The notes: generated from the letters alone by a model not told the origin. A DNA stretch of 61,441 nt from DASQHY01 sp035602605 (GCA_035602605.1 DATNLZ010000010.1:1-61441), one strand, 5' to 3'. Shown: positions 36,106 to 44,961, counted from the stretch's first letter. Translations and numbers: made by a program.

Positions 36106-37038
36106 ATGAGCACCACGATCCGTGCGCGCAGCGGTAAAGTGACTGTGCCTGACATTCTAAGCCGCAAGTTTTCCCTCGCGGCGGATGTGCAGCAAACCTC
36201 CCGTAGCCAAGAAAGTCACAGAAGCGAGGAAGGTTCAACAAACAAGATCACCTGCCTGACCGCGTATGATTACCCGACCGCGCGGCTGCTCGATGAAGCG
36301 GGCGTTGATATTCTCCTGGTCGGCGATTCGCTCGGCATGGTCGTTCTAGGCTATGAGAGTACTTTGCCGGTTACGCTCGAAGAGATGCTGCACCATACGC
36401 GCGCTGTCCGCCGCGCCGCACGACGTGCCCTTCTGGTCGCGGACATGCCTTATGGCAGCTACCACGCCGCAATTCCCGAAGCGCTGCACAACGCGATGCG
36501 CTTCGTAAAAGAAGCGGGCGCCGAAGCGGTGAAAGTCGAAGGTGGCGAACGCCGCCTGGAATTGATTGCCCGTTTTGTAGAAGCCGAAATTCCGGTGATG
36601 GGACACATCGGGCTGACGCCGCAATCGCTCAACTCATTTGGCGGCTACAAAGTGCAAGGAAAAACACCGGACGCCGCGGAACGACTTTTGCGCGATGCAC
36701 GCTCGGTGGAAGCTGCCGGCGCATTTGCGATCGTGCTCGAGGCCATACCGCGCGAGTTGGCTGCGCGAATCACGCAAAGCTTGCGCATTCCGACCATCGG
36801 AATCGGCGCGGGCCCGGACTGCGACGGACAGGTGCTGGTGCTGCACGACATGATTGGCTTATCGTTTGGCGAGCGACCAAAATTCGCCCGACGCTACGCG
36901 ACTGTCGGCGAAGAGATTGCTCGCGCGGCCCGTGAATTTTGCGCAGATGTACGCGGAGGCCGTTTCCCATCGGACGCGGAGTCCTATCACGCACCGGCGG
37001 AAACGCCAGCGCACACCGTGACTCCGCTGCCTACATAG
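36106..37038 (+). CDS. panB: 3-methyl-2-oxobutanoate hydroxymethyltransferase
   Basis: First committed step to pantothenate: transfers a hydroxymethyl group from methylenetetrahydrofolate to ketoisovalerate. ~310 residues from ATG 36106, with GGAGG just upstream; ATG 36043 is unsupported. Recognisable PanB segments: VGDSLGMVVLGYESTLPVTLEEMLHH, AVKVEGG, MGHIGLTPQS, IPTIGIGAGPDCDGQVLVLHDM. An ~45-residue N-terminal tail (to QESHRSEEGSTNK) precedes the catalytic start KITCLTAYDYPTARLLDEAG, longer than in E. coli PanB. It is in line with a DinB-like gene and panC, a probable operon. Confidence 0.95.
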   Translation: MSTTIRARSGKVTVPDILSRKFSLAADVQQTSRSQESHRSEEGSTNKITCLTAYDYPTARLLDEAGVDILLVGDSLGMVVLGYESTLPVTLEEMLHHTRAVRRAARRALLVADMPYGSYHAAIPEALHNAMRFVKEAGAEAVKVEGGERRLELIARFVEAEIPVMGHIGLTPQSLNSFGGYKVQGKTPDAAERLLRDARSVEAAGAFAIVLEAIPRELAARITQSLRIPTIGIGAGPDCDGQVLVLHDMIGLSFGERPKFARRYATVGEEIARAAREFCADVRGGRFPSDAESYHAPAETPAHTVTPLPT

Positions 37039-37133
37039 CGGTCCGTCGTCAGCGCGAAAACCAACGGCAAAAAATGGGAAGACAAGCGCGGAAGGCGACC
37101 AGGTTGCGCAAACCACCGCAGAGAGAGTGACCT

Positions 37134-37640
37134 ATGAATCCTGAAGAAATACGCCTGCTATACGATTACAACTCGTGGGCCAATCGCCGCTGCATGGAGG
37201 CTTGCTCGTCGCTCGCTCCTGAGCAGTTTACACGTGACTTGAGTTCGAGCTTTCGCTCCGTGCGCGACACCCTCGCGCACATCATGAACGCCGAATGGAT
37301 TTGGCTCGAACGGTTTCAGGGACGCTCGCCCAGCGCCATCCCCAAGGACGAATATCCGGATTTGCTAAGCCTGCGGGCGCGATGGACGGAAATTGAAAAT
37401 AATTTGATGGGCTTCGTGGGTGGTCTTACGCAAGCGAATCTCGATCACGTGATGGAATACAAGACCATCAATTTCGGAGTGTATACCAACCCGATGTGGC
37501 AATCGCTGCAACACCTGGTAAATCACGGCACCTACCATCGCGGGCAGATCACCACGCTCCTGCGCCAGTTGGGTGGCAAGCCGCTCCTCACCGACTTGAT
37601 GCATTTCTACCGCGAACGTTCCACCGCCGTAGGGGCCTGA
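37134..37640 (+). CDS. DinB-family protein
   Basis: A 168-residue four-helix-bundle protein. The metal-ligand pattern of DinB/YfiT proteins is visible: a helix with HIMNAEWIWLERF and the later HLVNHGTYHRGQITTLLRQLG, where His residues on separate helices bind a divalent metal. These proteins act as thiol- or nucleophile-dependent transferases in stress metabolism in some organisms; no specific reaction can be assigned here. It sits between panB and panC, with its stop TGA immediately before the panC start, so it is probably cotranscribed with pantothenate synthesis. Confidence 0.88.
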   Translation: MNPEEIRLLYDYNSWANRRCMEACSSLAPEQFTRDLSSSFRSVRDTLAHIMNAEWIWLERFQGRSPSAIPKDEYPDLLSLRARWTEIENNLMGFVGGLTQANLDHVMEYKTINFGVYTNPMWQSLQHLVNHGTYHRGQITTLLRQLGGKPLLTDLMHFYRERSTAVGA

Positions 37641-38591
37641 TTGCCGCCTGCGTTTCAACCGTTGGAGACCATCCATACCGTCGAGTGGATGAAACAATCG
37701 TCCCGCGCGGCACGGGCCGAAGGACGCATCATTGGCCTGGTTCCCACGATGGGCGCGCTGCACCAGGGCCATCTATCGCTGCTGCGCGCTGCCCAGCAGA
37801 ACAGCCAGACAGTTGTTGCTTCCATTTTCGTGAACCCCAAACAATTTGCGCCGTCTGAAGATCTCGCAACGTATCCGAGGTCGCTCGACAAAGACCGAAT
37901 CCTCATCGAGCAACTCGGCGTGCAAACACTTTTCGCACCCGAGTCTTCGGAGATGTATCCTGATGGTTTTCGCACCTACGTTAACGTCGAAGGTCTCAGC
38001 GAGCGCCTCGAGGGCCGTTCGCGGCCTGGACATTTTCGTGGCGTAACCACAGTGGTTCTGAAGATGCTCGAAATTGTGCGGCCCCATGTTGCCGTCTTTG
38101 GGCGCAAAGACGCGCAACAAGTTCGCATCATCCAGCAGATGGTTCGCGACCTCGACCTCGATGCGGAGATTGTGGTTTGTCCCATCGTGCGCGAAGCTGA
38201 CGGACTGGCGATGTCATCGCGCAATGCCTATTTGAAACCGGAAGAGCGCCGCGCCGCAGCGGTATTGTATCGAGCGCTTCATGCCGCGCAAATTGCGATC
38301 GCCAAGGGCGAACGCGATGTTCTCCGGCTGCAAACTGGAATCCGCAAAGTGCTCGACTCTGAACCGCTGGCCACCATCGATTACGCGGAAATCGTGGATG
38401 CGGATACATTTGAACCGGTGACGCAGTTGCGCCGCAACTGTTTCGCGCTTCTCGCTGTGTTTATCGGTTCGATACGCCTGATCGATAATCTGGCCATCAG
38501 CACGCCGGATTTAGCAACCGATCGTATACAGGGTGATCGGCAGATCGCTGAAATGACGGGACACTCCGGCGAGTTTCGCGGTACCCTCTGA
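37641..38591 (+). CDS. panC: Pantothenate synthetase
   Basis: ATP-dependent condensation of pantoate and beta-alanine. 316 residues if started at TTG 37641, right after the DinB stop; TTG 37662 gives the shorter N-terminus (ETIHTVEWMKQ) that matches typical PanC proteins. The class signature is intact: VPTMGALHQGHLSLLRAA (HxGH), FVNPKQF, GRSRPGHFRGVTTVVLKML, FGRKDAQQ and the loop READGLAMSSRN. The last ~25 residues extend beyond the usual end. It lies in the panB-dinB-panC run. Confidence 0.93.
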   Translation: MPPAFQPLETIHTVEWMKQSSRAARAEGRIIGLVPTMGALHQGHLSLLRAAQQNSQTVVASIFVNPKQFAPSEDLATYPRSLDKDRILIEQLGVQTLFAPESSEMYPDGFRTYVNVEGLSERLEGRSRPGHFRGVTTVVLKMLEIVRPHVAVFGRKDAQQVRIIQQMVRDLDLDAEIVVCPIVREADGLAMSSRNAYLKPEERRAAAVLYRALHAAQIAIAKGERDVLRLQTGIRKVLDSEPLATIDYAEIVDADTFEPVTQLRRNCFALLAVFIGSIRLIDNLAISTPDLATDRIQGDRQIAEMTGHSGEFRGTL

Positions 38592-38632
38592 GTATCGCTG
38601 TGTCATCTACGTATTGTTTTCGACGCACCCGC

Positions 38633-38660
38633 TTGCTAGTTGGACGGCCTCTGTTAAACT
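38633..38660 (+). promoter_or_regulatory. Possible sigma-70 promoter for the glycine-zipper gene
   Basis: TTGCTA and TAAACT separated by 16 bp, about 40 bp upstream of the ATG at 38702. It is a moderate match only. Confidence 0.35.
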
Positions 38661-38701
38661 TTTGTTAGGGCACATCTCGGCTTTTTAGGAGAGAGAACAC
38701 T

Positions 38702-39277
38702 ATGCGTAACGTTCGGAGAAATCTTTTGGCCGCAGCAATCTTGGCACTGGTGCCAATGGTGCTTGCTGCACAAGGAACAGTTCCCGCAGGAACGGCAATC
38801 ACGGTCAATTTGGATCAGACGGTGAGCTCCAAAACCGCACGAGCTGGGCAATCGGTCGCAGGCAGCGTCGCACACGACGTTGTCGTAGACGGCAAAACGG
38901 TGATCCCCAAAGGATCACGGGCTACCCTGATGGTAACAACCGCGCAAGCTTCTGGGCGTCTTTCGACGCCGGCGAAGCTGTGGCTGCGGCTGGCGTCTAT
39001 CGATGTGCACGGCCAGAACTATCGAGTGGCGAGCAATTCCGTGGGTCGCAGTCTGGGAGGGAAAGCCAAACGCGACACGTTGGCGATTGGCGGCGGTGCC
39101 GCGGCGGGGGCCATCATTGGCGCCATCGCCGGCGGCGGTAAAGGCGCGGCCATCGGCGCGGGAGCCGGGGCCGGCGCAGGCACGGTAGGCGCGGCCGCAA
39201 CCGGGAAAAAAGACATCGAATATCCTGCGGAAACCAAATTGCGATTCACGACGCGATCGGCAATCACAATCCAATAG
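38702..39277 (+). CDS. Secreted glycine-zipper protein
   Basis: 191 residues with AGGAGAGA upstream and a signal peptide ending LAAQG. The first half is a beta-rich domain (TAITVNLDQTVSSKTARAGQSVAGSVAHDVV, VIPKGSRATLMVTTA). The second half contains a repeated glycine/alanine zipper (GGGAAAGAIIGAIAGGGKGAAIGAGAGAGAG broken by design of GxxxG steps, residues ~129-160) of the kind that inserts into or associates with membranes. A short domain (EYPAETKLRFTT) ends the protein. Probably an envelope protein; function unknown. A terminator follows at 39346. Confidence 0.75.
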   Translation: MRNVRRNLLAAAILALVPMVLAAQGTVPAGTAITVNLDQTVSSKTARAGQSVAGSVAHDVVVDGKTVIPKGSRATLMVTTAQASGRLSTPAKLWLRLASIDVHGQNYRVASNSVGRSLGGKAKRDTLAIGGGAAAGAIIGAIAGGGKGAAIGAGAGAGAGTVGAAATGKKDIEYPAETKLRFTTRSAITIQ

Positions 39278-39345
39278 CCCGTGACTCCATCAGCCGCAAT
39301 TCAGTAGTGGCAAAACGTACCAACGGAAGTAAACATCATGCACGA

Positions 39346-39376
39346 ATGGGAGGCGGACGCCACCTCCCATTTTTTT
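39346..39376 (+). terminator. Rho-independent terminator
   Basis: TGGGAGG and CCTCCCA form a stem around a 9-nt loop, followed by a T-run. It ends the glycine-zipper transcript and lies 18 bp from the 3' end of the converging peroxiredoxin gene. Confidence 0.8.
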
Positions 39377-39394
39377 GTGCCTGCGCTTCCCTTT

Positions 39395-39862
39395 TTACGC
39401 AGCCTGATTTGACCGAATAGCTTCGAGTACCTGGGTGGCGTGGCCTTTGGGACTGACGTTGTCCCAGATTTTTTGGATCCTTCCGTTGGGGTCGATCAGA
39501 AAGGTGCAACGCACAATTCCCAGGAAAGATTTCCCCAGGAACATCTTCATGCGCCGCGCGCCGTACGCTTCGATGGCTTGAAACTCGGGATCGCTCAAGA
39601 GCGGAAAATTCAGCTTCTGCTTGGTCTTAAACTTGGCCTGCGTTTCGACGGAATCGGCGCTACAGCCGAGAATGATGGCGCCAAGTTCGTCGAATTTTGA
39701 TTTTGCGTCGCGGAACTCGGACGCTTCGGAAATTCAACCGGGGGTTTGAGCTTTCGGAAAAAAATACAACACCACCCATTTTCCGCGCAGGTCTGAGAGA
39801 GCGATGGTCTGACCATCGTCGGCAGACAATTGAAACTCCGGCGCTTTCTCTCCAACTTTCAA
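39395..39862 (-). CDS. bcp: Bcp/PrxQ peroxiredoxin with TGA (Sec) at the peroxidatic position
   Basis: Read from TTG 39862 (AGGAG six bases upstream) the frame is a complete 155-residue PrxQ-type peroxiredoxin interrupted only by TGA at codon 43 (39734-39736). That codon falls exactly where the family has its peroxidatic cysteine: PKAQTPG-TGA-ISEASEFRD versus TPGCT. Both flanks are intact, including conserved Arg118 (GIVRCTFLID) and the KGHATQVLEAI end. The resolving cysteine of E. coli Bcp is Ser48 here, so catalysis would be selenocysteine-only or use Cys67 or Cys119. A SECIS-like hairpin follows. It would reduce hydroperoxides with thioredoxin or glutathione-type donors. The gene follows gatB by 23 bp. 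Ordinary gene calling would split or truncate it. Confidence 0.85.
39705..39724 (-). other. Candidate bacterial SECIS hairpin
   Basis: Starting nine bases after the in-frame TGA, GCGTC-CG, loop AGTTC, CG-(C)-GACGC folds into a seven-base-pair stem with one bulged base. The apical loop begins 16 nt after the TGA, and its second base is G. Bacterial SECIS elements such as that of E. coli fdhF have a loop with a G in its first two bases at about this distance (17 nt in fdhF, loop beginning AGG). Confidence 0.65.
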
Positions 39863-39885
39863 GACGTGCTCCTCGAACAAGTAGG

Positions 39886-41370
39886 TTAACCGAGCAAGCG
39901 CTTCAAGGTTTCGTTGATGACCTGTGGATTGGCCTGGCCGCGAGTAGACCTCATCACTTGCCCAACAAAGAATTTAAAGACGCCTTCGTTTCCGGCTTGG
40001 TATTTTGACACATTCTCGGGATTTTTTCCGATAACCTCGCGGCAGGCTTGTTCGATTTGACCAGCGTCAACGGTTTGCGCAAGGCCCTGCGCAGCGATAA
40101 TGTCGGCGGAGCTTTTTCCGGTTTCAAACATGAGCGCAAATACTTTTTTCCCAGTCGCGGCGGTGATCTCGCCGGACTCGATTGGTTTCAACAGGTCGGC
40201 GAGAGCCTCGGGTGTTACCGGGCTCTCGGTGATTTCTTTTCCGGCATCGTTGAGGCGGCGAAGAAGTTCAGTCTGCATCCAGTTGGCAGCGCTCTTTGCC
40301 GGAGCACCTGCTTTTATCGCGGCTTCGAAATACTCGGCAAGCGCGCGGGTTGCGCTGAGGACTCCGGCGTCGTATGGGGTGATACCCAGGGCGCGAGCAA
40401 AGCGCTCACGCCGGGCCGCCGGGCCTTCGGGCATGGCCGCGACGATTTTGCTTTTCCACGCAGCGCTTACGCGTACCGGAAGAAGGTCGGGCTCGGGAAA
40501 ATAGCGGTAATCGTGAGCTCCTTCTTTCGAACGCATGGATTCGGTGCGGCCCGCGGATTGGTTCCAGAGCCGAGTTTCCTGCGAAATCCGGCCACCGCTT
40601 TGGAGAACACCAATGTGGCGCTCGATTTCGAATTCAAGGGCGCGCGCCAGGTAGCGAAATGAATTGAGATTCTTAACTTCGACCTTGGTGCCGAATGTTT
40701 GCGCACCGCGAAGCCGCACGCTCACATTGGCGTCGCAACGCAGCGAGCCTTCCTCCATGTTGCAATCGCTCACGTCGGTGTATTCAAGAACCTGCTTGAG
40801 CGTGGTCAGATAGGCATACGCTTCGATGGAAGAGCGGAGATCGGGCTCAGAAACAATTTCAACAAGCGGAGTTCCGCAGCGATTGTAGTCAATATAAGTC
40901 TTGGCTGCGGAATCGGGAAAACCCTCGTGCATGGCCTTGGCAGCATCTTCTTCCATGTGCAACCGGGTGATGCCAATGCGCTTTTGGGCGCCTTCGAACT
41001 CGACCTCGAGCGAGCCGCCTAAAGCCAGCGGAAGCTCGAACATAGAAATTTGATAGCCCTTGGGAAGGTCGGGATAAAAATAATTTTTGCGCGCAAAACG
41101 GGAACGCTCTTGCACGCTGCAATGCAAGGCCAGCGAAGCGCGAATGGCCAGCTCCAGGGCGCGGCGATTCAGCACCGGCAGCGTGCCGGGCAAGCCAAGA
41201 CACACTGGGCAGACATTGGTATTCGGGGGATCTCCGAAGCGCGTCGGACAGCCACAGAAGATTTTGGTTTGCGTGCGCAGTTGCGCATGCACTTCGAGGC
41301 CGATGACCGGCTCGTAGCGCGAGAGAACCTCGGGAGCTATGCGCGCGGTTTCTGGGGCAGCTTTCGCCAT
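39886..41370 (-). CDS. gatB: Asp-tRNA(Asn)/Glu-tRNA(Gln) amidotransferase subunit B
   Basis: 494 residues: GatB catalytic cradle (YEPVIGLEVHAQLRTQTKIFCGCPTRFG, ...VCPVCLGLPGTLPVLN, FYPDLPKGYQISMFE, RLHMEEDAAKA, YIDYNRCGTPLVEIVSEPDL) and C-terminal YqeY/tail domain for tRNA recognition (from ~380). Two CxxC-type cysteine pairs that can bind zinc are present. It works with GatA and GatC to convert mischarged Glu-tRNA(Gln) and/or Asp-tRNA(Asn). gatA and gatC are not in this window. The peroxiredoxin gene lies directly downstream. Confidence 0.97.
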   Translation of the reverse strand: MAKAAPETARIAPEVLSRYEPVIGLEVHAQLRTQTKIFCGCPTRFGDPPNTNVCPVCLGLPGTLPVLNRRALELAIRASLALHCSVQERSRFARKNYFYPDLPKGYQISMFELPLALGGSLEVEFEGAQKRIGITRLHMEEDAAKAMHEGFPDSAAKTYIDYNRCGTPLVEIVSEPDLRSSIEAYAYLTTLKQVLEYTDVSDCNMEEGSLRCDANVSVRLRGAQTFGTKVEVKNLNSFRYLARALEFEIERHIGVLQSGGRISQETRLWNQSAGRTESMRSKEGAHDYRYFPEPDLLPVRVSAAWKSKIVAAMPEGPAARRERFARALGITPYDAGVLSATRALAEYFEAAIKAGAPAKSAANWMQTELLRRLNDAGKEITESPVTPEALADLLKPIESGEITAATGKKVFALMFETGKSSADIIAAQGLAQTVDAGQIEQACREVIGKNPENVSKYQAGNEGVFKFFVGQVMRSTRGQANPQVINETLKRLLG

Positions 41371-41442
41371 GGCCGAGCGGAGAGTATAACATCAGCGGCC
41401 AGCGGCCACGCTAGACCGACGACCGTGGTGGCGAAAACGCGG

Positions 41443-42006
41443 CTACGAGAACGACGAAGACTCGCGCAAAGCCGGGAATCTGCGCTCGGCCATGGCCAGG
41501 CTGCCAAACAGCAATGTCGTATAGAGCGCGTCACCGGCCAGCGTGTTCCCAAAGAACGGAATGCCCGCTAGGTAACACGTGACCAATCCCGCAAACGTTT
41601 TTGGATAGGTCATGCCGGAGGCCCACACAGCGAAGTTGGTGATCGCGAAGAATTGGGCCGCCCCCGCGACAGTCGCCGCGGCAATTCGCGGAGCGCTGCG
41701 GCCGCGGCGAAGCCAGAATCCGATGAGGACACTCACTAGGAAACTGGCGTAAACCACGGGCATCAGAACATGAAAACCGATGAAGATGTCGCCCACGAAA
41801 AGCGCGAGGAGAGGGACGAGAAACGCAGCGCGGCGGCTCGCGAAGCTCGCCCCGCCTAGTAAGGCGATCGCCCCAACCGGGGCGAAATTCCAAGGGTGCG
41901 GGAGCACCCGGGCTATCGCGGCCAAGGCTATCAGGGCTACGAGCAAAAGGTTGCGGGCTTTCAACCACCTGGGCACATCTGGAGTCATTTCTCTCGGGAC
42001 ATTCAT
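41443..42006 (-). CDS. DUF6580-like inner-membrane protein in a B12 locus
   Basis: 187 residues with about six membrane segments (LLLVALIALAAIARVLPHP, APVGAIALLGGASF, AAFLVPLLALFVGDIF, VVYASFLVSVLIGFWL, AQFFAITNFAVWAS, AGDALYTTLLFG). The NFAPVGAIALLGG and GDALYTTLLFGSLA stretches are characteristic of DUF6580 proteins, resembling ECF-transporter substrate-binding components in size and topology. Its start overlaps the DUF71 stop by 4 bp. Being at the end of a cobalamin-riboswitch operon, it may move a cobalamin precursor or related vitamin; inference only. Confidence 0.75.
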   Translation of the reverse strand: MNVPREMTPDVPRWLKARNLLLVALIALAAIARVLPHPWNFAPVGAIALLGGASFASRRAAFLVPLLALFVGDIFIGFHVLMPVVYASFLVSVLIGFWLRRGRSAPRIAAATVAGAAQFFAITNFAVWASGMTYPKTFAGLVTCYLAGIPFFGNTLAGDALYTTLLFGSLAMAERRFPALRESSSFS

Positions 42007-42698
42007 ACCTTGCCCCCTTGAGGATGCGCGCAGGATTCGGGCACAAGATCACAGAAACAGAACGAGTCGCGCACGACTTTTTCGCCCACGGAGAAACCCA
42101 CCGGCTTCGTAAACATCGGGCCGTCGAACACGAAGGTGTGAAACTCACCATTCTCGCCGCAGGGATCGGCATCGGGCGGCAGATCGTCGAAGAATTGAGA
42201 GTCGAGGAAACGCCCCGCGAAGCCAGCATCAAGAATGTTCAGATCGACGCAAACTACGACGGCGCGAAATCCGAGTTCCAAAAAGCTAGAAGCGAGCTCG
42301 CGCGTGTCACGCTTCCAGATGGGAAACAGCGCGGACATGCCGACCCGGGCAAGATTGTTTTCGCGATAAACGCGGAGATCCTCGAGAAAAATATCTCCAA
42401 AGGCCACGCGACGGATGCCATTTGCGAGGTGCATACGAAGGGCTTCTTCCATGCGTGCCTCATAGACGGGGTTAATGCACTGCGGAGGAATAAATACTTT
42501 GTTGAGAGGCAGGCCGATGGATTCTGCCTGCCTCTCGAGAAGTACGCGGCGGACGCCATGCATGCTGATCCGGTCGTAGTTTTCCGTGATGGTGGTCAGC
42601 AGCGAGGCAACCCGCTGGCGACGTTCCTGCAGGATGCAGTAAAGCGCCATGGCGCTGTCTTTGCCGCCACTCCAGCAAAAGAGGATGGGTTCGGGCAT
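42003..42698 (-). CDS. DUF71/COG2102 ATP-pyrophosphatase family protein
   Basis: A 231-residue PP-loop enzyme: SGGKDSAMALY near the N-terminus, then ERRQRVASLLTTI and YEARMEEALRMHL, with GDIFLEDLRVYRENNLAR and FLDSQFFDDLPPDADPCGENGEFHTFVFDGPMF broken by conserved ENGEFHT motif (DPCGENGEFHT) typical of this family. Archaeal and eukaryotic members make diphthamide; bacterial members are predicted to act in B12 salvage (comparative genomics of DUF71). Its place right after btuB in a riboswitch-led operon supports salvage, not translation-factor modification. Homology-based product labels such as diphthine-ammonia ligase would be misleading. Confidence 0.88.
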   Translation of the reverse strand: MPEPILFCWSGGKDSAMALYCILQERRQRVASLLTTITENYDRISMHGVRRVLLERQAESIGLPLNKVFIPPQCINPVYEARMEEALRMHLANGIRRVAFGDIFLEDLRVYRENNLARVGMSALFPIWKRDTRELASSFLELGFRAVVVCVDLNILDAGFAGRFLDSQFFDDLPPDADPCGENGEFHTFVFDGPMFTKPVGFSVGEKVVRDSFCFCDLVPESCAHPQGGKV

Positions 42699-42705
42699 GG
42701 TGCGC

Positions 42706-44883
42706 TTACTCCCCGCCGATGGTGTACCTCAACCCCAACCGATAATCGCGTCCGAGCGCAGGAAAGCCGAGCGCCTCCTGATACCGCTTATCGAAGAGGT
42801 TCTCGATGCGCCCAAACACGCTCAAGTTGCGGCGAAGGCTGTAGCTGCCGGTCAAGTCGAAGCGCGCGTAACCCGGAGTGCTGGTCACCGTTGGATTGAG
42901 GAAGGTACTATCGGCGCGCCGCCCGGTAAAGTAGGCATACACGTTCCAGTTCATTCGGCGGAAGGCAGCATTGGCAGCTAGGTTACCGGAGTGGACAGGC
43001 CGCCGGAGCAGACGGTTGCCGGGCAGGCTAGCTGGATCGAACGCGTTCGGTGCCTGCAGCACCCGACTGCCGTCGTAGGTGTAATTGCCGGAGACGGTGA
43101 GCCAAGGCGCTGGGCGGGCTTCAGCCACCAGATCGAGGCCCCGGGCGCGAGCCAAATCGGTGTTGAAGAACCCTCCGAAGAAGTCCCCGCAGAAGCTGGG
43201 AGGTGTGCCGAGAAACTGACCGGAAGCGAAGCTGACGATATCGCGGAAACGGTTATGAAAGAAGTCCGCGGAAAGCCTTAGACGGTCTGCAGCTAGCCGC
43301 TGGTCAAGGCCGGCGTTGAACGTGCGGCTGCGCTCGGGACGCAACTTGGGGTTCCCAGGAATACACGGATTGGTACTGAAGGACTGGTCGAATCGCGGCT
43401 CCTTAATGCCCTCACCGTAGGAAAACCGCAAGCGCGTCGCGCCCCAGAAGTCGCGGCCCAAGCGCATCGTATAAGCCAGCCCGGCGCGCGGAACCACGCG
43501 CGTGCCAAAACTGTCGTTGGATTCAGCGCGCGCACCCGCCGAGATCATCAGCCGAGGTGCTGCCAGGAACCGCGTGTCCACGTACCCGGCTTGGTTGTTC
43601 CGGCGGGAATGCGGCCCGCCCGCCGAGCCGTTTTCGACTTCGTAGTGATATCCCCCGGTAACCGCGCCGCGCCGGAGCAGGTAGCTCGACTGCTCGGTAA
43701 AGCCAGCGCGGTTAAACTGGCTGAGGAAGGAGAACGGAGGAAAGGCAATTAACTGGCGAAGGTAGGACTCTTCCACAACGAGCTCGTGATGCCACAAGGC
43801 ACCGGTCTGAAAATCCCAGCGAAGGTTGGAGGAAAAGCTGTGCGTATCATTGTGCTGATCGAGGTTGGGCGGCGCGAGCAGCGTCGGGCCGGCAATGCCT
43901 GCGCTGCTGGTGTTATTGCGGAGAGTGAGGCGGAGCTGATTTGTGTCGGTCAACCGCCATCCGAAGTTACCGGAGAGCGTACGGTTTAGGAATCTGTCGT
44001 TGGGGCCCTGGCCGTCGGTCGAGAGATACGCGGTTGCGGCGGAGTAATCAAACTGCCCCACAACCCCGCTCAACTGCGCCGTGCCACGCCCGGTGGAGAA
44101 GCTGCCACCTTCGGCAAGGAGGGTGAACTCGGGTGTGCGTGTGGTGCCGCGATGGGTGAAGAGCTGGATGACACCGACCATGGCATCGGAGCCATAGAGC
44201 GCGCTTTCAGCGCCGCGAACCACTTCGACCTTTGCAACGTTGTCCAGCGTGAAATTCGAGAAGTCTACCGAACCGCCAGGCTGATTCACGGGGGTTCCGT
44301 CTACCAGCACCTTGATGAAGTTCGAGTTACCGCCGTTCAAGAACAGCGATGTGAGGCCACCTTCGCGGCCCGTGCGGCCGAGGCTCAAACCGGGAACCAG
44401 GAGAAGCAGATCCGGCAAAGAAGTGGCCTGGCGCTGGTCGATTTGCTTGCGCGTAAGCACGGTTACAGGAGCGGTCGTGGAATCGGCTTGGGTGGGTTCG
44501 GCCTGAGCCGTGACGATAATGGTTGCGGCGAGGCGTTCAATTGGGAGAGTAAGGTCAAGCGTGCGGGATTCTGCCGCGGAAAGGTCGAGGGTTTCTTCGT
44601 GAGTGATGAACGATGGATGCGTGATGCGGATGAGGTAACGCCCGCCAGAAACGGAAAGAGCAAACTGTCCATCCTTGTTAGTCGTGGTCAGGAGTGGCTT
44701 GGTAACAGCAGGATCGAGCGTTTCTGGTGTGACGGAGATTTGCGCGCCGGAAATAGCGGCGCCGCTAGGATCGCTGAGAGTGCCGGAAAGCGCGGCGTTG
44801 GCGGGGACCGACTGGCTTCGGGAAATATCCGCAGAGATGAGCAGCACGAAAAGAATCGCAATCGTTGCGGCAAGGACTTTCAT
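42706..44883 (-). CDS. btuB: Cobalamin TonB-dependent receptor
   Basis: About 725 residues from ATG 44883, preceded by GAGGAGG; an ATG at 45063 would lie inside the riboswitch. Signal peptide, then a carboxypeptidase-regulatory-like fold (AALSGTLSDPSGAAISGAQISV), plug (VLTRKQIDQRQATSLPDLLLLVPGL, VEVVRGAESALYGSDAMVGVIQL) and a barrel ending RDYRLGLRYTIGGE. The final residue is Glu, not aromatic, but RYTIGG is near. The GMTAP-like SALYGSDAMVG motif is usual for BtuB-like plugs. The cobalamin assignment rests mainly on the upstream cobalamin riboswitch and the adjacent btuF-C-D and DUF71 genes. Confidence 0.9.
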   Translation of the reverse strand: MKVLAATIAILFVLLISADISRSQSVPANAALSGTLSDPSGAAISGAQISVTPETLDPAVTKPLLTTTNKDGQFALSVSGGRYLIRITHPSFITHEETLDLSAAESRTLDLTLPIERLAATIIVTAQAEPTQADSTTAPVTVLTRKQIDQRQATSLPDLLLLVPGLSLGRTGREGGLTSLFLNGGNSNFIKVLVDGTPVNQPGGSVDFSNFTLDNVAKVEVVRGAESALYGSDAMVGVIQLFTHRGTTRTPEFTLLAEGGSFSTGRGTAQLSGVVGQFDYSAATAYLSTDGQGPNDRFLNRTLSGNFGWRLTDTNQLRLTLRNNTSSAGIAGPTLLAPPNLDQHNDTHSFSSNLRWDFQTGALWHHELVVEESYLRQLIAFPPFSFLSQFNRAGFTEQSSYLLRRGAVTGGYHYEVENGSAGGPHSRRNNQAGYVDTRFLAAPRLMISAGARAESNDSFGTRVVPRAGLAYTMRLGRDFWGATRLRFSYGEGIKEPRFDQSFSTNPCIPGNPKLRPERSRTFNAGLDQRLAADRLRLSADFFHNRFRDIVSFASGQFLGTPPSFCGDFFGGFFNTDLARARGLDLVAEARPAPWLTVSGNYTYDGSRVLQAPNAFDPASLPGNRLLRRPVHSGNLAANAAFRRMNWNVYAYFTGRRADSTFLNPTVTSTPGYARFDLTGSYSLRRNLSVFGRIENLFDKRYQEALGFPALGRDYRLGLRYTIGGE

Positions 44884-44961
44884 GAGGCCTCCTCTCCCTC
44901 TCGCGCGGGAGAATGAAGGTTGACCTGCCGGCCGAGATCGTTTTCGGTCTTGCAGGTTGCG

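Noticed and set aside
39734..39736. TGA as a simple nonsense mutation (pseudogene)
   Set aside because: It hits exactly the peroxidatic-cysteine codon, all other residues are intact, and a SECIS-like hairpin follows. Sec decoding explains this better, although it is not proven.
39610..39855. An 81-codon frame and a separate 67-codon frame in the peroxiredoxin region
   Set aside because: The first is out of frame with the peroxiredoxin; the second is only its C-terminal part. Both are by-products of treating the TGA at 39734 as a stop.
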